A DNA stretch of 64,000 nt, taken from NCBI GenBank assembly GCA_965197675.1, contig OZ240221.1, positions 496,001 through 560,000 on the forward strand. Direction: 5' to 3'. Source of the stretch: G965197675 sp965197675 (GTDB taxonomy: Bacteria > Chloroflexota > Dehalococcoidia > Plut-88900). Positions within the stretch are counted from its first letter, which is position 1, and each line of letters begins with the position of its first letter. Shown piece by piece: positions 34,974 to 44,262 of this stretch. Under the pieces are notes generated by a model, which worked only from the letters and a program-made list of their open reading frames with translations, did not search any database and was not told where the DNA came from. The translations under genes were made by a program, and so were the position numbers.

Positions 34974-35230
34974 TTATCTGCGTCGGCCCTTCTGCACCTT
35001 GCCTACCTTCACGTAAGACCGATTGGCCTTCTTGGTCTTGGCCCTTGGTGTCGTCGATTTGGGTCGGCCTGCCTTCCCGCCAAGAACGGCTCTCTTCAGT
35101 GAGTCGATGACCCCTCGTGCAGCGCTCCTTTTCCGATTCCCCTTGCCCGCCTCGGCTCCTGCGATAGCTGCCGACAGCAACGCCTTGAGAACCTTCGGGG
35201 GGTTAGATCTACCTTCGCTGCTGAGACCAT
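34974..35230 (-). pseudogene. Small basic protein, probable frameshift in a C6 run
   Basis: An ATG at 35230 begins MVSAAKVDLTP just after the upstream stop. After a run of six C (minus strand; 35197-35202) the good coding sequence continues in another frame, KVLKALLSAAIAGAEAGKG to KVQKGRRR at 34974. The tail is Lys/Arg-rich (TTPRAKTKKANRSYVKVGK). A one-base change in the homopolymer, either a mutation or a sequencing error, would join them. Function unknown. Confidence 0.4.
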
Positions 35231-35231
35231 C

Positions 35232-35453
35232 TCAGTAGAACGTCGCCTGAAATAGCTCTGTTATCACCTGGACGGCGGCCACCAGCGCAACTACCCCTCC
35301 AGCCCACAGCCCCTTATCCTTGGGAGACATGGGGTTGTAGTGGTTTGAATTTCGGCGAGACTCCAGCCTCTCGATTCTGCTTTCCAGCCTATCAAAGCGA
35401 TCTTGAATCTGCCCCCACTCCCTATCCAGCCGTGCATTTAATCGATTCTCCAT
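35232..35453 (-). CDS. Small coiled-coil protein with C-terminal membrane helix
   Basis: 73 residues from the ATG at 35453, preceded by AAAGG. Residues 1-35 are a charged coiled coil (REWGQIQDRFDRLESRIERL). Residues about 48-66 are one hydrophobic helix (GLWAGGVVALVAAVQVITEL). The layout resembles small hemolysin-XhlA-like or holin-associated proteins, though this is only an architectural comparison. It follows the 35464-35790 frame directly. Confidence 0.55.
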   Translation of the reverse strand: MENRLNARLDREWGQIQDRFDRLESRIERLESRRNSNHYNPMSPKDKGLWAGGVVALVAAVQVITELFQATFY

Positions 35454-35463
35454 CGGCAAACCT

Positions 35464-35790
35464 TTAGTCAATCAACCCTCCAGTGAATAATGACTTCCAT
35501 CCCCTTTCAGATGTCTCCTGGAACGCACGTCGGAAGGGGTAGCTAAACACTTCGACAGGTCCAGGGAACAGATCGACTCCTGGAATCCCCACCATGAACT
35601 CAGGGGTTAAATCAGGGATGTCAGGGGCTAGGTCACCCGCCTGCTCCCATCCCTGGATAGCAGGAGAGCAACGCCAACCCCCGCAAGCTATCAATGCAAT
35701 GTTGCGCCCTCTAACCAAGGATTTAACGACCTCCTTGGGGCAGGTGCGGACGACGCGGAGGCGGGGAGGGTGTATCACCCGCCAGATCAC
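35464..35790 (-). CDS. Hypothetical protein with unclear start
   Basis: The frame ending at 35464 looks coding from about 35790: VIWRVIHPPRLRVVRTCPKE, then LIACGGWRCSPAIQGWEQAG and DIPDLTPEFMVGIPGVDLFP. The GTG at 35790 could start it. Alternatively it is the C-terminal continuation of the PKD/repeat protein after a frameshift near 35810, since the upstream frame there becomes Pro-rich and stops at 35723. No family is recognised. Confidence 0.4.
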   Translation of the reverse strand: MIWRVIHPPRLRVVRTCPKEVVKSLVRGRNIALIACGGWRCSPAIQGWEQAGDLAPDIPDLTPEFMVGIPGVDLFPGPVEVFSYPFRRAFQETSERGWKSLFTGGLID

Positions 35791-37488
35791 TTCCTCGATT
35801 CGGAGGCCTGCTAGGCGGGGGCGGCGTAGGAGGTTCGGGGTCGGAAACCCACCGGGTCTGTGCGTTGCCGTAGCTGCTGGTGCGCCTCTGCTCCTTATCT
35901 CGATTCTGTCCGCTGCCTCGACGTCGGCCGGTGTTTGACCATGCCCCCCAGGTCTCAGGTGCGGGGTCTGCAATCCAGCGAGTCTGCGCGTTGCCGTAGC
36001 TGCTGGTGCGCCTCTGCTCCTTATCTCGATTCTGTGCACTGCCACGACGCCGGCCGGTGTCTGACCATGCCCCCCACGTCTCAGGCTTAACTGTAACCCT
36101 CACAGTGTCGGTGGCGGTCTGTCCCAGGCTATCCGTCACCGTCAGTCGGAAGATCAGTGTCGTGGTACGCGGTGGCGCCGTGAACGTCGGACTGACAGCC
36201 GTGACGCTGCTCAGGGCAACCCTGTTGTGCGGTGGTATCACAGGCCGCGCCGAGTCAAACACCTGCTCCCAACGATACGTTAGAGTGTCGCCGTCGGGAT
36301 CTGAGCTGCCTGAACTGTCCAGTGTCACCGCAGCGCCTGGGTCAACTGTCTGGTCAGAGCCGGCGTTGGCTACAGGCGGACGGGTTACGGCGATGGTAAC
36401 AGTGTCGGTGGTGGTCTGTCCCAGGCTATCCGTCACCGTCAGCTTGAACGTCAAAACTTTCGATCCTGTCGACGGGGAGGGGGCGGTGAAGGTGGGCTTG
36501 ACCGCGGTGTTGTCGCTCAACGTGACGCCACGCTCAGCTATCGCAGCCCTCTCCGAACCAAACACTTGCTCCCACTTGTACGTCAGAGTGTCGCCGTCGG
36601 GGTCTGAGCTGCCCGAACCGTCCAGCGTCACCGCAGCGCCGGGGGCAACTGTCTAGTCAGGGCCGGCGTTGGCCACCGGAACCTGGTCGCCGAAGGTGAT
36701 GCCCAGCTCCCACTCCGCCACCGACGCCGGGAATGCCCATCCCTTACTACCACTCACGTTTTTGCGGGCAAATACGATGCAGGACATCTTGTACCGGTTA
36801 TCACTGACCCTGTACAGGCATGCAGAGCCTGAGTCGCCTCTCTTAGCAAGACGTTGGCTGCAATCAAGGAGGGTCAGGCCAGTGAATCTCCTGTCACTAT
36901 TCGCTTGGTTATCTGGTATGGTCGCCGCGATGTTGACCTCCTCGACGGTAACCGTACCCTCGCCGCCGCGGGCGCCCAGCATCGTGAGCTGCATGGGGTT
37001 CTCATCGTCCTCCACGGGCTCCACCACGCCCGCGATGATCTTCCTGCTGCCGCCGCTATGGTCGGAAGAGTCGTGCATGGCGAACTCGGCCGTCACGCCA
37101 TCATCATTGTCATCACCCTCACCTTCCTCAAGCTCGCACATGGCGACGTCGGCGACTTCTTGCCGACGTTGTCCTGGTTCTGCCCGGCCACTATCGGTAC
37201 CCAGGCGGGTTTATCCTCGTTCCAAGCAGGGAGACTCCCCACCTTCTTGTCCGCACTGACCGACTCCTGGTACATCTCCTCGTCGCCTGATGGGTTGGTC
37301 TGGGCGCTGCCGGTCATGACGTGCAGGCAGGTCACCAGGAACTTCTTGCCGTCTGAGTTGCGCGTCGCAAGCCCCGTCAGCGTTCCCCGCGTGATGGACT
37401 CAATCCTATTCTCCTCCTCGTCCTTCTTCCCACTCCATACCCATATGCCGCTCACAAGCGGCCTGTGCTCAGTGTTAGTTGCTCCCAT
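35723..37488 (-). pseudogene. Trypsin-like serine protease with PKD-like and Trp-rich repeats, broken
   Basis: It starts at the ATG at 37488 (MGATNTEHRPLVSG). The catalytic His region is KKFLVTCLHV. Near 37155 the frame must shift: VGKK in one frame continues as VADVAMCELEEGEG in the next. The catalytic Ser motif AKRGDSGSACLYRV follows. At 36653-36655 a TAG interrupts ANAGPD*TVAPGAAVTL, exactly where PKD/REJ-like domains have Gln. Two PKD-like domains follow (DGSGSSDPDGDTLTYKWEQV and a near copy), then two 40-residue repeats beginning ETWGAWSDTGRRRGS and ending NAQTRW. The ancestor was probably a secreted or surface protease acting with the upstream prodomain-like lipoprotein. Sequencing errors could account for some of the breaks. 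Confidence 0.65.
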
Positions 37489-38332
37489 CAACTTCCTCCT
37501 TATCCACGCCTTCAAGGGACTCGCTTAAAAATTCCCCCCATAGCTCCTCTTCTACAATCTGCACCGGGATCCCATCCAGGCAGTCAGGTATCCTGTCCTC
37601 AGGGGGCAGCGCACTCTGGTCCACCTTCCTGGTGACATGGACGATGATGCCATGTGTCTCAGTCCGCTCCCCGTTCTCGTCCGTGAAGGCCCCTTCACCC
37701 ACTCCGTGTACGTTGGGCTGGCGCCAGAACAGGGGGTCGTACTTGAGCCGCACCTCGTGTCTGCGCTCTGCTCTGCGCTCTGGCGTGTTTTCTCTGTTTT
37801 CATTTGCCGTAGCCATGGTTCCCTCACTTTCTGATATGTTCGCTCCGCACGTGTCGTAATCACACATGTTTTCAGCTGCCGATGGCAGCGGTTCCTCGTC
37901 TATAATCTGCACCGGGACACCCTCCAGGTATCCCGGTATCCTATCCTCTGGGGGCAGCGTGCTCTGCTCCACCTTCTCGGTGACCCAGACGCTGATGCCC
38001 CACGTGTCAGTCCACCCCCCTTTCCCGTCCCTCAGAAATCCCGTCATGACGTCGTAGACGTTGGGCTGACGCCAGAGCAGGTCGTTGTGGCTGCGACGCA
38101 CGCTACCGACCTGAAACGTCACATATAGCTGCTTCTGATACTCCTCTTCCGACGTGTTCATTCTGCTCACCAGCTCTGATGAACCCCTATCGCATTTTTC
38201 GGCGCTTCGTTGCTCGTCATGATCCCTCTCCGTTTTGACTGCGTCCTCGTTGCATGCTGCCGCCAGGCCCAGAACGACGACGGAACAGACCAGAACAAAC
38301 ATGGACCTGAAGAACGATTTCTTTGTACACAC
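37475..38332 (-). CDS. Lipoprotein with two protease-prodomain-like repeats
   Basis: 285 residues from a GTG (an ATG at 38302 is the alternative). A signal peptide ends at the lipobox LGLAAAC. Two similar domains follow: LLWRQPNVYDVMTG to LPPEDRIPGYLEGVPVQII, and LFWRQPNVHGVGEG to LPPEDRIPDCLDGIPVQIV. This pattern (WRQPNV, LPPEDRIP, GVPVQI) resembles the propeptide-like segment placed before trypsin-like domains in many bacterial proteins. Its stop overlaps the start of the protease pseudogene, so it was probably a separate chaperone or inhibitor for that protease. The assignment is by resemblance. Confidence 0.6.
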   Translation of the reverse strand: MCTKKSFFRSMFVLVCSVVVLGLAAACNEDAVKTERDHDEQRSAEKCDRGSSELVSRMNTSEEEYQKQLYVTFQVGSVRRSHNDLLWRQPNVYDVMTGFLRDGKGGWTDTWGISVWVTEKVEQSTLPPEDRIPGYLEGVPVQIIDEEPLPSAAENMCDYDTCGANISESEGTMATANENRENTPERRAERRHEVRLKYDPLFWRQPNVHGVGEGAFTDENGERTETHGIIVHVTRKVDQSALPPEDRIPDCLDGIPVQIVEEELWGEFLSESLEGVDKEEVDGSN

Positions 38333-38398
38333 CTTTATTCCCCCTTCCGTTGCCGTGTTCTAGGAGCCCACCATTAAAATAGTACTAGTACTGTTGTG

Positions 38399-38596
38399 CT
38401 ATTGTGTCAACTCAATGATGTCACAGCCGGCGTGCAGGCAGGTCACCAGGAACTTCTTGCCGTCCGAGTTGCGCCTCGCCAGTCCCGTCAGCGTTCCAGA
38501 ATTGATGGGCTGAAGACTATTCCCCTCATCCTTCTTCCTACTCCATACCTGGATCCCGCTCACCAGAGGCCTGTGTTGAGTATTAGTCGCTCCCAT
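38399..38596 (-). pseudogene. N-terminal fragment of a second trypsin-like protease copy
   Basis: It starts MGATNTQHRPLVSG and runs through GTLTGLARRNSDGKKFLVTC then LHAG, very close to the start of the protease at 37488, and ends soon after the catalytic His. It is a partial duplicate left at the right edge of the 4-kb insert, lacking the Ser motif and the repeats. Confidence 0.7.
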
Positions 38597-38678
38597 TGGC
38601 TTCCTCCGTATACGCGTCTCCCGAGAGATAGCTCAATAGCTCCGGGGATGCTCTTCTCTAATTTGCACCGGAACGACA

Positions 38679-38788
38679 TCAATGCAGTCGACGAGGGACG
38701 GTGGGCAGAATACGATCTCAGCACCATCGAGGGCTTCATAATGAACCCCGAATCAGGCGACGTGGAGATGCTATAGACTGTAGTGTTT
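38679..38788. repeat. 110-bp direct repeat, right copy
   Basis: A copy of the last 33 codons of the hydrolase gene (ending ESGDVEML and its TAG) with the following bases, which here run on into the SIS gene. The SIS stop codon (38771-38773) lies inside the repeat. Confidence 0.85.
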
Positions 38789-39871
38789 TCTGGCTGCCTG
38801 ATGTCTGGGATCGTCCAGGCGGAATAGATCAGGGTTGCGCCATCTGTCCAGCGCCAGCCAGTACGTGAATAGCTGAAGAGGGGCTAGGTACACGATAGGG
38901 GTGAGGAACTCGGGTACCTCAGGTAAAGCCAGCCTGGCATGGGAGATATTCGATACCTCAGTATCGCCTTCCTGCGCCAGGGCTAGAACGTGAGCGCCCG
39001 TCTCCTTTACAGCCTTGGCGATTTCAACGGCCCTCTTATATCCTGTACCTGGAGGCGCTATGAAGGTCACTAGACAGCGACTGGTGGTCGCCACGAAGGG
39101 GCCATGAAGCAATTGCTCGAGCTGGTAGGCAGTGGTTATATCGTAAGTAGCCTCGTTGATCTTGAGGGCGGTTTCATATGCGGTAGCCGTGTTGGGACCC
39201 CATCCCGTGAAACAGTACCAGTCCCGATTTCTGTAGTTCATCACTATATCTTGTACCTGAGGCTCCAGGTCTAGGGTTGACTGCGTCGTCTCCGGCAGCT
39301 TATGAAGAGTCTCATATTCCGAGACTGCACCGTCTCCTCTTACTCTCACTGCTGACATAGCCAGAGCAGTCATCGCCGCAGTGTGGCTGATGGTAAAGGC
39401 GGCGGACCTGTCCTGGTAGCTGGTCTCCATTATCACGTCGGCAAGCTTCTGATCGGCCTTGGATTCACGGCCGGTTATAAGAGCTGTCACTGCTCCCGAT
39501 TCCTTGGCAAGAGCGAGGGCTTGTCTTGAATAGTGCTTGGTACCACGATGACTCATAACGATGACTAGGTCGTTGCCAGATAGCTCTGGAGGGTAGGTGC
39601 AGAACTCGAAGGAATGCCAAGCTTTGACATCGTTGTACTTTCCAACGTTGCGTAGCAGATACTCGCCAACCAACGCGGCGTGCCATGAAGTGCCAATACC
39701 CGAGATATGGACTCTCGTCGCGTTGGAGATTTGCTGAGCCAGTTTCCCAGCCGTGCCGGTTTGAGACTCCAGCACTTGTGAGATGGCCGAAGGTTGGTCC
39801 TGGATGCAATCGTACATGTGGTAGGGATGAGAAGTGCGTCGTTGTGGCATAGCTGTCATGGTGCCCTCCAT
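38771..39871 (-). CDS. SIS-domain sugar isomerase-like protein
   Basis: 366 residues with two SIS domains as in the isomerase half of GlmS: ISGIGTSWHAALVGEYLLRN, LVIVMSHRGTKHYSRQAL, and CFTGWGPNTATAYETALKIN with LEQLLHGPFVATT. The glutaminase domain is absent. Relatives include glucosamine-6-phosphate deaminases, fructosamine deglycases such as FrlB, and AgaS-like enzymes. It lies 5 bp downstream of the CoA-transferase gene, suggesting a shared transcript. Its original 3' neighbour was the convergent hydrolase. Confidence 0.85.
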   Translation of the reverse strand: MEGTMTAMPQRRTSHPYHMYDCIQDQPSAISQVLESQTGTAGKLAQQISNATRVHISGIGTSWHAALVGEYLLRNVGKYNDVKAWHSFEFCTYPPELSGNDLVIVMSHRGTKHYSRQALALAKESGAVTALITGRESKADQKLADVIMETSYQDRSAAFTISHTAAMTALAMSAVRVRGDGAVSEYETLHKLPETTQSTLDLEPQVQDIVMNYRNRDWYCFTGWGPNTATAYETALKINEATYDITTAYQLEQLLHGPFVATTSRCLVTFIAPPGTGYKRAVEIAKAVKETGAHVLALAQEGDTEVSNISHARLALPEVPEFLTPIVYLAPLQLFTYWLALDRWRNPDLFRLDDPRHQAARKHYSL

Positions 39872-39876
39872 AAGTC

Positions 39877-41085
39877 TTATATCACTCCCTTATCTCTGAA
39901 TCGGGTGATGTCATCCCAGGAATAGCCGTTTTCCAGCAGCACCTCCTCGGTGTGCTGTCCAACTTCCGGGGCTGCGCCTCTCGCATGAACTTCACTGGTG
40001 CTGAACTTGATAGGGGTATCAAGGGTTGGGATTGATCCCAGGCTGGGATGCGCCACCTCTGTTAAGTAGCCGTTAGACTTGACTTGTGGGTCTTCCAATG
40101 CTTCTGTCAGCTCTTGGACGGGTCCCCACAGAACCCCATTATCGTCCAGTATCCGGCCCCACTCGTCTCTGGTCTTGGTCTCGAATATCCGATCGAATGT
40201 AGCCGCAAGCTCCTGGCTATGGTCCATTATTCCCTCGATGGTGCTGTACTCGGGCGCCTCTGCCAGGTTGGGCCTTTCCAGGGCGGTACACAGCCGAGGC
40301 CAATAGGGATCGGGACTGGGATTTATCAGCATGATCCACTTATCATCTTTGGTTCGGTATTGATTCCACATGGGGCTGGTGGGGGAGGTGCGGGACGGCT
40401 TTGTAGGGTTGTCTTTACTCAATAGTGCCAACTGTGCGTCGCTGCCCAAGACCCAAAGTCCCAGGTTCAGCAAGGAGGTGGATACCTTCTGTCCTCGTCC
40501 GCTGCGGTCCCTCTCGATTAGAGCTGCTAGAACCCCGGCCACGATGGCCAGGCAGCAGGTGTGGTCCCCCATTCCACCTCTCTGCTGAGACGGAGGAGCG
40601 TCTGGTTCGCCTATCAAGGACATTATTCCGGACCTGGCCCAGAATGCGGCGTAATCGAAGCCCAACCGATTTTTGTCGGGGCCCTGGTCTCCGTATCCAG
40701 TGAAGGATACGTAGATCAGCCTGGGATTCATCAACGATAAGTCCTCGTATCCCAGTTTATAGCGCTCCAGTCGACGAGGGACCAGGTTGGTGATGAAGAC
40801 GTCCGCCTTCTCTGCGAGCCTTAGAGCTATCTCACGGGCCTCCTCTTTTGATATGTCGAGAGTAATGCCCCTCTTGCCCCTGTTGTCCAGATCGAAGGCG
40901 TAGTTGGCATCGAAATCCACCTTGAAACCGAGGGACCTGCCTCGGAAACCTCGCCACGGATCCCCCTGCGGCGGCTCCACCTTAACCACATCCGCGCCCA
41001 TGTCTGCTAGCAAGGCGGCAGCCGAAGGGGCAGCCAACCAGTTGGCAACTTCAAGAACTCGAACGCCATTCAGTGGACCATCCAT
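39877..41085 (-). CDS. CaiB/BaiF family III CoA-transferase
   Basis: 402 residues from the ATG at 41085 (MDGPLNGVRVLEVANWLAAP); upstream frame extension to 41163 is unlikely. Family motifs are LLADMGADVVKVEPPQGDPW, then FDLDNRGKRGITLD, with the catalytic Asp region near RLGFDYAAFWARSGIM, and GRGQKVSTSLLN. Such enzymes move CoA between carboxylic acids during degradation of carnitine, oxalate, bile acids or aromatic acids; the substrate is unknown here. Confidence 0.9.
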   Translation of the reverse strand: MDGPLNGVRVLEVANWLAAPSAAALLADMGADVVKVEPPQGDPWRGFRGRSLGFKVDFDANYAFDLDNRGKRGITLDISKEEAREIALRLAEKADVFITNLVPRRLERYKLGYEDLSLMNPRLIYVSFTGYGDQGPDKNRLGFDYAAFWARSGIMSLIGEPDAPPSQQRGGMGDHTCCLAIVAGVLAALIERDRSGRGQKVSTSLLNLGLWVLGSDAQLALLSKDNPTKPSRTSPTSPMWNQYRTKDDKWIMLINPSPDPYWPRLCTALERPNLAEAPEYSTIEGIMDHSQELAATFDRIFETKTRDEWGRILDDNGVLWGPVQELTEALEDPQVKSNGYLTEVAHPSLGSIPTLDTPIKFSTSEVHARGAAPEVGQHTEEVLLENGYSWDDITRFRDKGVI

Positions 41086-41196
41086 GGAACTCCTCTTGCT
41101 TCGCGTCTCCTGGAATCGTATTAACAGGCCACTGAGCGAGTATAATAGACCAAGATTTCCCATGGCAACAAGGTATCTGTGAGCTAGGAGGCGGTC

Positions 41197-41745
41197 ATGG
41201 CCAGAGTTCCCGCTCTTTCACGAGAGGATGTACCTGAAGACAAACGCCACATCTACGATGAGATAGCAGCGAGTAGAGGAGAAGTGTCCGGCCCCTTCGG
41301 CGCACTGATAAACTCCCCAGATGTTGCCGGCAGAGTCGCTAATCTTGGCACGTATATTCGATTCGAGTCCACTCTCCCAGGCACGGTACAGGAGCTGGCG
41401 GTTCTGGCCGCCTCCAGAGAATTGAACTGTCAGTATGAATGGACTCACCACGAGACCCTGGCCCGTAAGGCCGGTGTCAGTGACAATGCGATAGAGGCGG
41501 TCAGAGACCGAAGGGATTTGGTGGGACTCACCCGTGAAGATGCCTCAGTAATTCAATTCGTACGCGAGGCCATTAGAAATCATAGGGTGTCAGACGAGAC
41601 TTTTGGCGAGGCCAGGAAACTATTTGGTACGCAGCAAATCACAGATCTGACCGCTACGATAGCCTACTACTCGATGATCGCAATATGCCTCAATACCCTT
41701 GAGGTGGAGTTGGAGCCGGGGTTGACTCCTCTGCTGCCGATTTAG
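41197..41745 (+). CDS. Carboxymuconolactone decarboxylase / AhpD-like protein
   Basis: 182 residues preceded by AGGAGG. The core ELAVLAASRELNCQYEWTHH followed by ETLARKAGVSDNAIEAV is typical of the CMD family, with a single Cys and the following Glu and His of the active site. There is no CXXC. Members act as peroxidases or decarboxylases. It is divergent from the CoA-transferase. Confidence 0.88.
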   Translation: MARVPALSREDVPEDKRHIYDEIAASRGEVSGPFGALINSPDVAGRVANLGTYIRFESTLPGTVQELAVLAASRELNCQYEWTHHETLARKAGVSDNAIEAVRDRRDLVGLTREDASVIQFVREAIRNHRVSDETFGEARKLFGTQQITDLTATIAYYSMIAICLNTLEVELEPGLTPLLPI

Positions 41746-41761
41746 AACCCTGGAGTCACCC

Positions 41762-43126
41762 TTAAATCACAGGCGCGACTTTCTTGGCTATGTATGAGGC
41801 CGCCACCAGTGCCATCCCTATGATCAGGACCACTGCCGAGGGGAGTATGAGGCTCCCAGATACATCGCTGGCCATAGAACGGGCGACATCGACTGCTATC
41901 TCACAAAGCTCGGGGGAGAATGAAGATTCTATGTCCGCTATACCGGAGCATTCCCCGTCTCTAGATGCGAGAAAGGACTCCAACCGGTCTGGAAGTTGGG
42001 CACTGAGAATGAGAGACAGGCCAAGAAAGATCGCGCCCGAAAACAGCAGAGTAAGACCAGGCCATCCCAGGACTGAACGCACACGAGGGAGATGTATTAC
42101 TCCCATAATAATGCTGCACAATGCAACTATCAGCAGGGCTACCCACGTCCCTAAGGTTGTGCCTGTGTTTAACCGGTCTCTAAAACTATCTGCCTCGTTC
42201 AGTACATCCTGCTTGGTCTCATTCTGATTCGTGGCAAGCCGAAGGACTGGGTCAAAGCGGTCTCGAGAGTCTAGCTGCAACTCCACTCTAAATTCGTCGA
42301 AGGCATCGTCAATAGCAGACTCTACGAGGGGCCTTATGGCCACTTTCATCGCTTCGATGATGGCTTGGTCAGGGTCTGCCACACGGAGCTTTGCTTTTAT
42401 TTCCGAGTCCACCTCTTCCAGACCAGCTCTCACGTCCTGAGGAATGTCTTGAGCAAAGAGCAAAGCCTTCGCCTCGTCGTAAACCAGGATGCGCTCGTTG
42501 ATGGTCAACTGTCTCAGAGATGGTACTTCGATGGGGAAAGCGGGTTCCTGAAACTGGTCTAGAACGTCTTGCAAACGCGAGCTAATAGCAGTTCTCGGCA
42601 CTATTATGACCTCTATGTTCTCCTCAATCTGCTCGTCCAGGTAATCGAAAATAACAGGTTTGGCCGTTCCCTCTACTGGGAAGGCTCCAGGAGGTGTAGG
42701 AGCGGGTGTGCCTAAGATGGGCCGGAGGTCAATGAATACATCTGGTATCTGTATTACCTCACCTGAAATGGAGTCTTTCTCCTTGTTAAGGTAATCGGCC
42801 GTCCCATCGATGGCTTCCTCTACTTGCCCTCGCAGGTAAGAGACGGGAAGAATACCTCTCACCAAATCTGGGATATCGTCGCGGTCTATGACGATGCCTC
42901 CCAGAAAATCGGCCCTGGCGCGCTCGTCTACCTGCTCCTGAAGGCGAGGGATAATCACGGCGTCATAGAACCTATCGTAGGCGTCGTTATCGTCCAAGTG
43001 TTTCTTGTAGAAGTCGGCCGAGAGGAAGTCTTCATCTAGCCTGCTGGCCGAAAGAAAACCCAGGACGGCTACGAAGATGATTAGGGCCAGGATGGTGCTG
43101 GACAGGATGCGGAATAGAGTCAGCAC
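41762..43126 (-). CDS. Hypothetical membrane protein with large extracytoplasmic domain
   Basis: 454 residues. There is an N-terminal membrane helix (ILSSTILALIIFVAVLGFL), a long hydrophilic part of about 300 residues (helical, acidic, with VDERARADFLGGIVIDRDDI), then three C-terminal membrane helices (GTWVALLIVALCSIIMGVIH, PGLTLLFSGAIFLGLSLIL and LPSAVVLIIGMALVAASYIA). No catalytic motif is seen. It overlaps nothing and is convergent with the CMD gene. Function unknown. Confidence 0.85.
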   Translation of the reverse strand: MLTLFRILSSTILALIIFVAVLGFLSASRLDEDFLSADFYKKHLDDNDAYDRFYDAVIIPRLQEQVDERARADFLGGIVIDRDDIPDLVRGILPVSYLRGQVEEAIDGTADYLNKEKDSISGEVIQIPDVFIDLRPILGTPAPTPPGAFPVEGTAKPVIFDYLDEQIEENIEVIIVPRTAISSRLQDVLDQFQEPAFPIEVPSLRQLTINERILVYDEAKALLFAQDIPQDVRAGLEEVDSEIKAKLRVADPDQAIIEAMKVAIRPLVESAIDDAFDEFRVELQLDSRDRFDPVLRLATNQNETKQDVLNEADSFRDRLNTGTTLGTWVALLIVALCSIIMGVIHLPRVRSVLGWPGLTLLFSGAIFLGLSLILSAQLPDRLESFLASRDGECSGIADIESSFSPELCEIAVDVARSMASDVSGSLILPSAVVLIIGMALVAASYIAKKVAPVI

Positions 43127-43275
43127 TATTAAGTCCTGTGCTCCTCGAGGTCTGACCCACTCACAGTGTTAGTAAGTATACAACCGATGGCAAACCGCTC
43201 TAATAGGGGGTCTATAAACAATTGGCAGTGGGGCGATTCTAGATGGGCCGACTTACCATGGTGAGAGCCTATTAA

Positions 43276-44190
43276 TCAACGACTCTTGTGGTCTCGGAAC
43301 TCTCTGGGCAGTGTGAAGGTGATGTCCTCTTCTGCTCCTACCAGCGTGGTGACCTCATCGGGATTAAGGGTCTTTACAACCTGTTCAACCAACAGCTCAG
43401 GGGTCGAGGCGCCGGATATGATGCCTATTTTCTCGACGCCCTCCAGCCATTTAGTATCCAAGTCTTGGGCGCCACTTATTAGATAGGCGGGGACCCCGTT
43501 ATCCTCGGCCACATCCCTCAACCTGTTGCAGTTGGAGCTGTTCTGCGCTCCAATCACTAGTACGAGTTCAGATTTGGCGGCCAACTCCTCTACGGCCTCT
43601 TGCCGATTGGTGGTGGCGTAACAGATATCATTGCGTATCAACGAGTTGGGAAATCGCTCCTTGATCTCCGAGACCGCTCGTGAAGTATCCCTAACCGACA
43701 GGGTGGTCTGGGTCAGTATAGCCACTGGGGTTGAGGCGTCCCACTCGGGGAGACGAAATTCCTCTCTTTCATCCAAGAGCTCCATAGAGGCCTGCCCCAT
43801 CGTACCCATCACTTCCTGATGGCCTTCGTGACCCACTAGGATGACCTTTCGACCTTCCTTGCTATACTTACGGGCCTCGTTGTGTACCTTGGTCACCAGC
43901 GGGCAGGTGGCGTCGATAACCTTTAGATCACGATCCGACGCTTTCTGAAAATCCTCCGGAGGGGATCCGTGGGCAGAGAACACGACCACAGACTCTTTGG
44001 GGATCTCCTCCACGTCCTCTACTGTGATGGCGCCTTTGTCCTCCAGCGACTCGACTACGTATGGATTGTGGACTATCTGATGCTTGACGTATACCGGCGG
44101 GCCGAACTTTTCCAACGCCAACTCTACGACATCGACAGCACGCACCACACCAGCACAGAATCCTCTAGGAGTCGCTAAGAATACTTTCAC
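43276..44190 (-). CDS. ispH: 4-hydroxy-3-methylbut-2-enyl diphosphate reductase
   Basis: 304 residues from a GTG. Three conserved Cys ligate the iron-sulfur cluster: PRGFCAGV (about 13), IDATCPLV (about 97) and NDICYATTNRQ (about 192). Other motifs are the catalytic TQTT and the QNSSNCNRL and SGASTPELLVE boxes. It carries out the last step of the MEP isoprenoid pathway. Length is normal. Confidence 0.95.
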   Translation of the reverse strand: MKVFLATPRGFCAGVVRAVDVVELALEKFGPPVYVKHQIVHNPYVVESLEDKGAITVEDVEEIPKESVVVFSAHGSPPEDFQKASDRDLKVIDATCPLVTKVHNEARKYSKEGRKVILVGHEGHQEVMGTMGQASMELLDEREEFRLPEWDASTPVAILTQTTLSVRDTSRAVSEIKERFPNSLIRNDICYATTNRQEAVEELAAKSELVLVIGAQNSSNCNRLRDVAEDNGVPAYLISGAQDLDTKWLEGVEKIGIISGASTPELLVEQVVKTLNPDEVTTLVGAEEDITFTLPREFRDHKSR

Positions 44191-44262
44191 CAGTTTAACC
44201 TTTCATCCAATAAATTAGAGCTATTTAATTATACAATCAGCAGTATCTCTAGTGGTTGGATT

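Larger units (their letters stand above)
34752..38788. mobile_element. Approximately 4.0-kb insertion flanked by 110-bp direct repeats
   Basis: The segment separates the 3' end of the hydrolase gene from the 3' end of the SIS gene, whose stop codons would be almost adjacent if one repeat and the insert were removed. The insert contains a leftward set of genes (lipoprotein, broken protease, two or three small ORFs) with several frame disruptions. No transposase or recombinase is visible inside it. A duplicated protease start (38399-38596) near the right end suggests unequal recombination or a tandem copy that was later lost. Confidence 0.6.

Noticed and set aside
38396..38776. A 126-codon plus-strand frame as a gene
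   Set aside because: It is partly the antisense of the protease fragment and partly the duplicated tail of the hydrolase gene, with no start signal.
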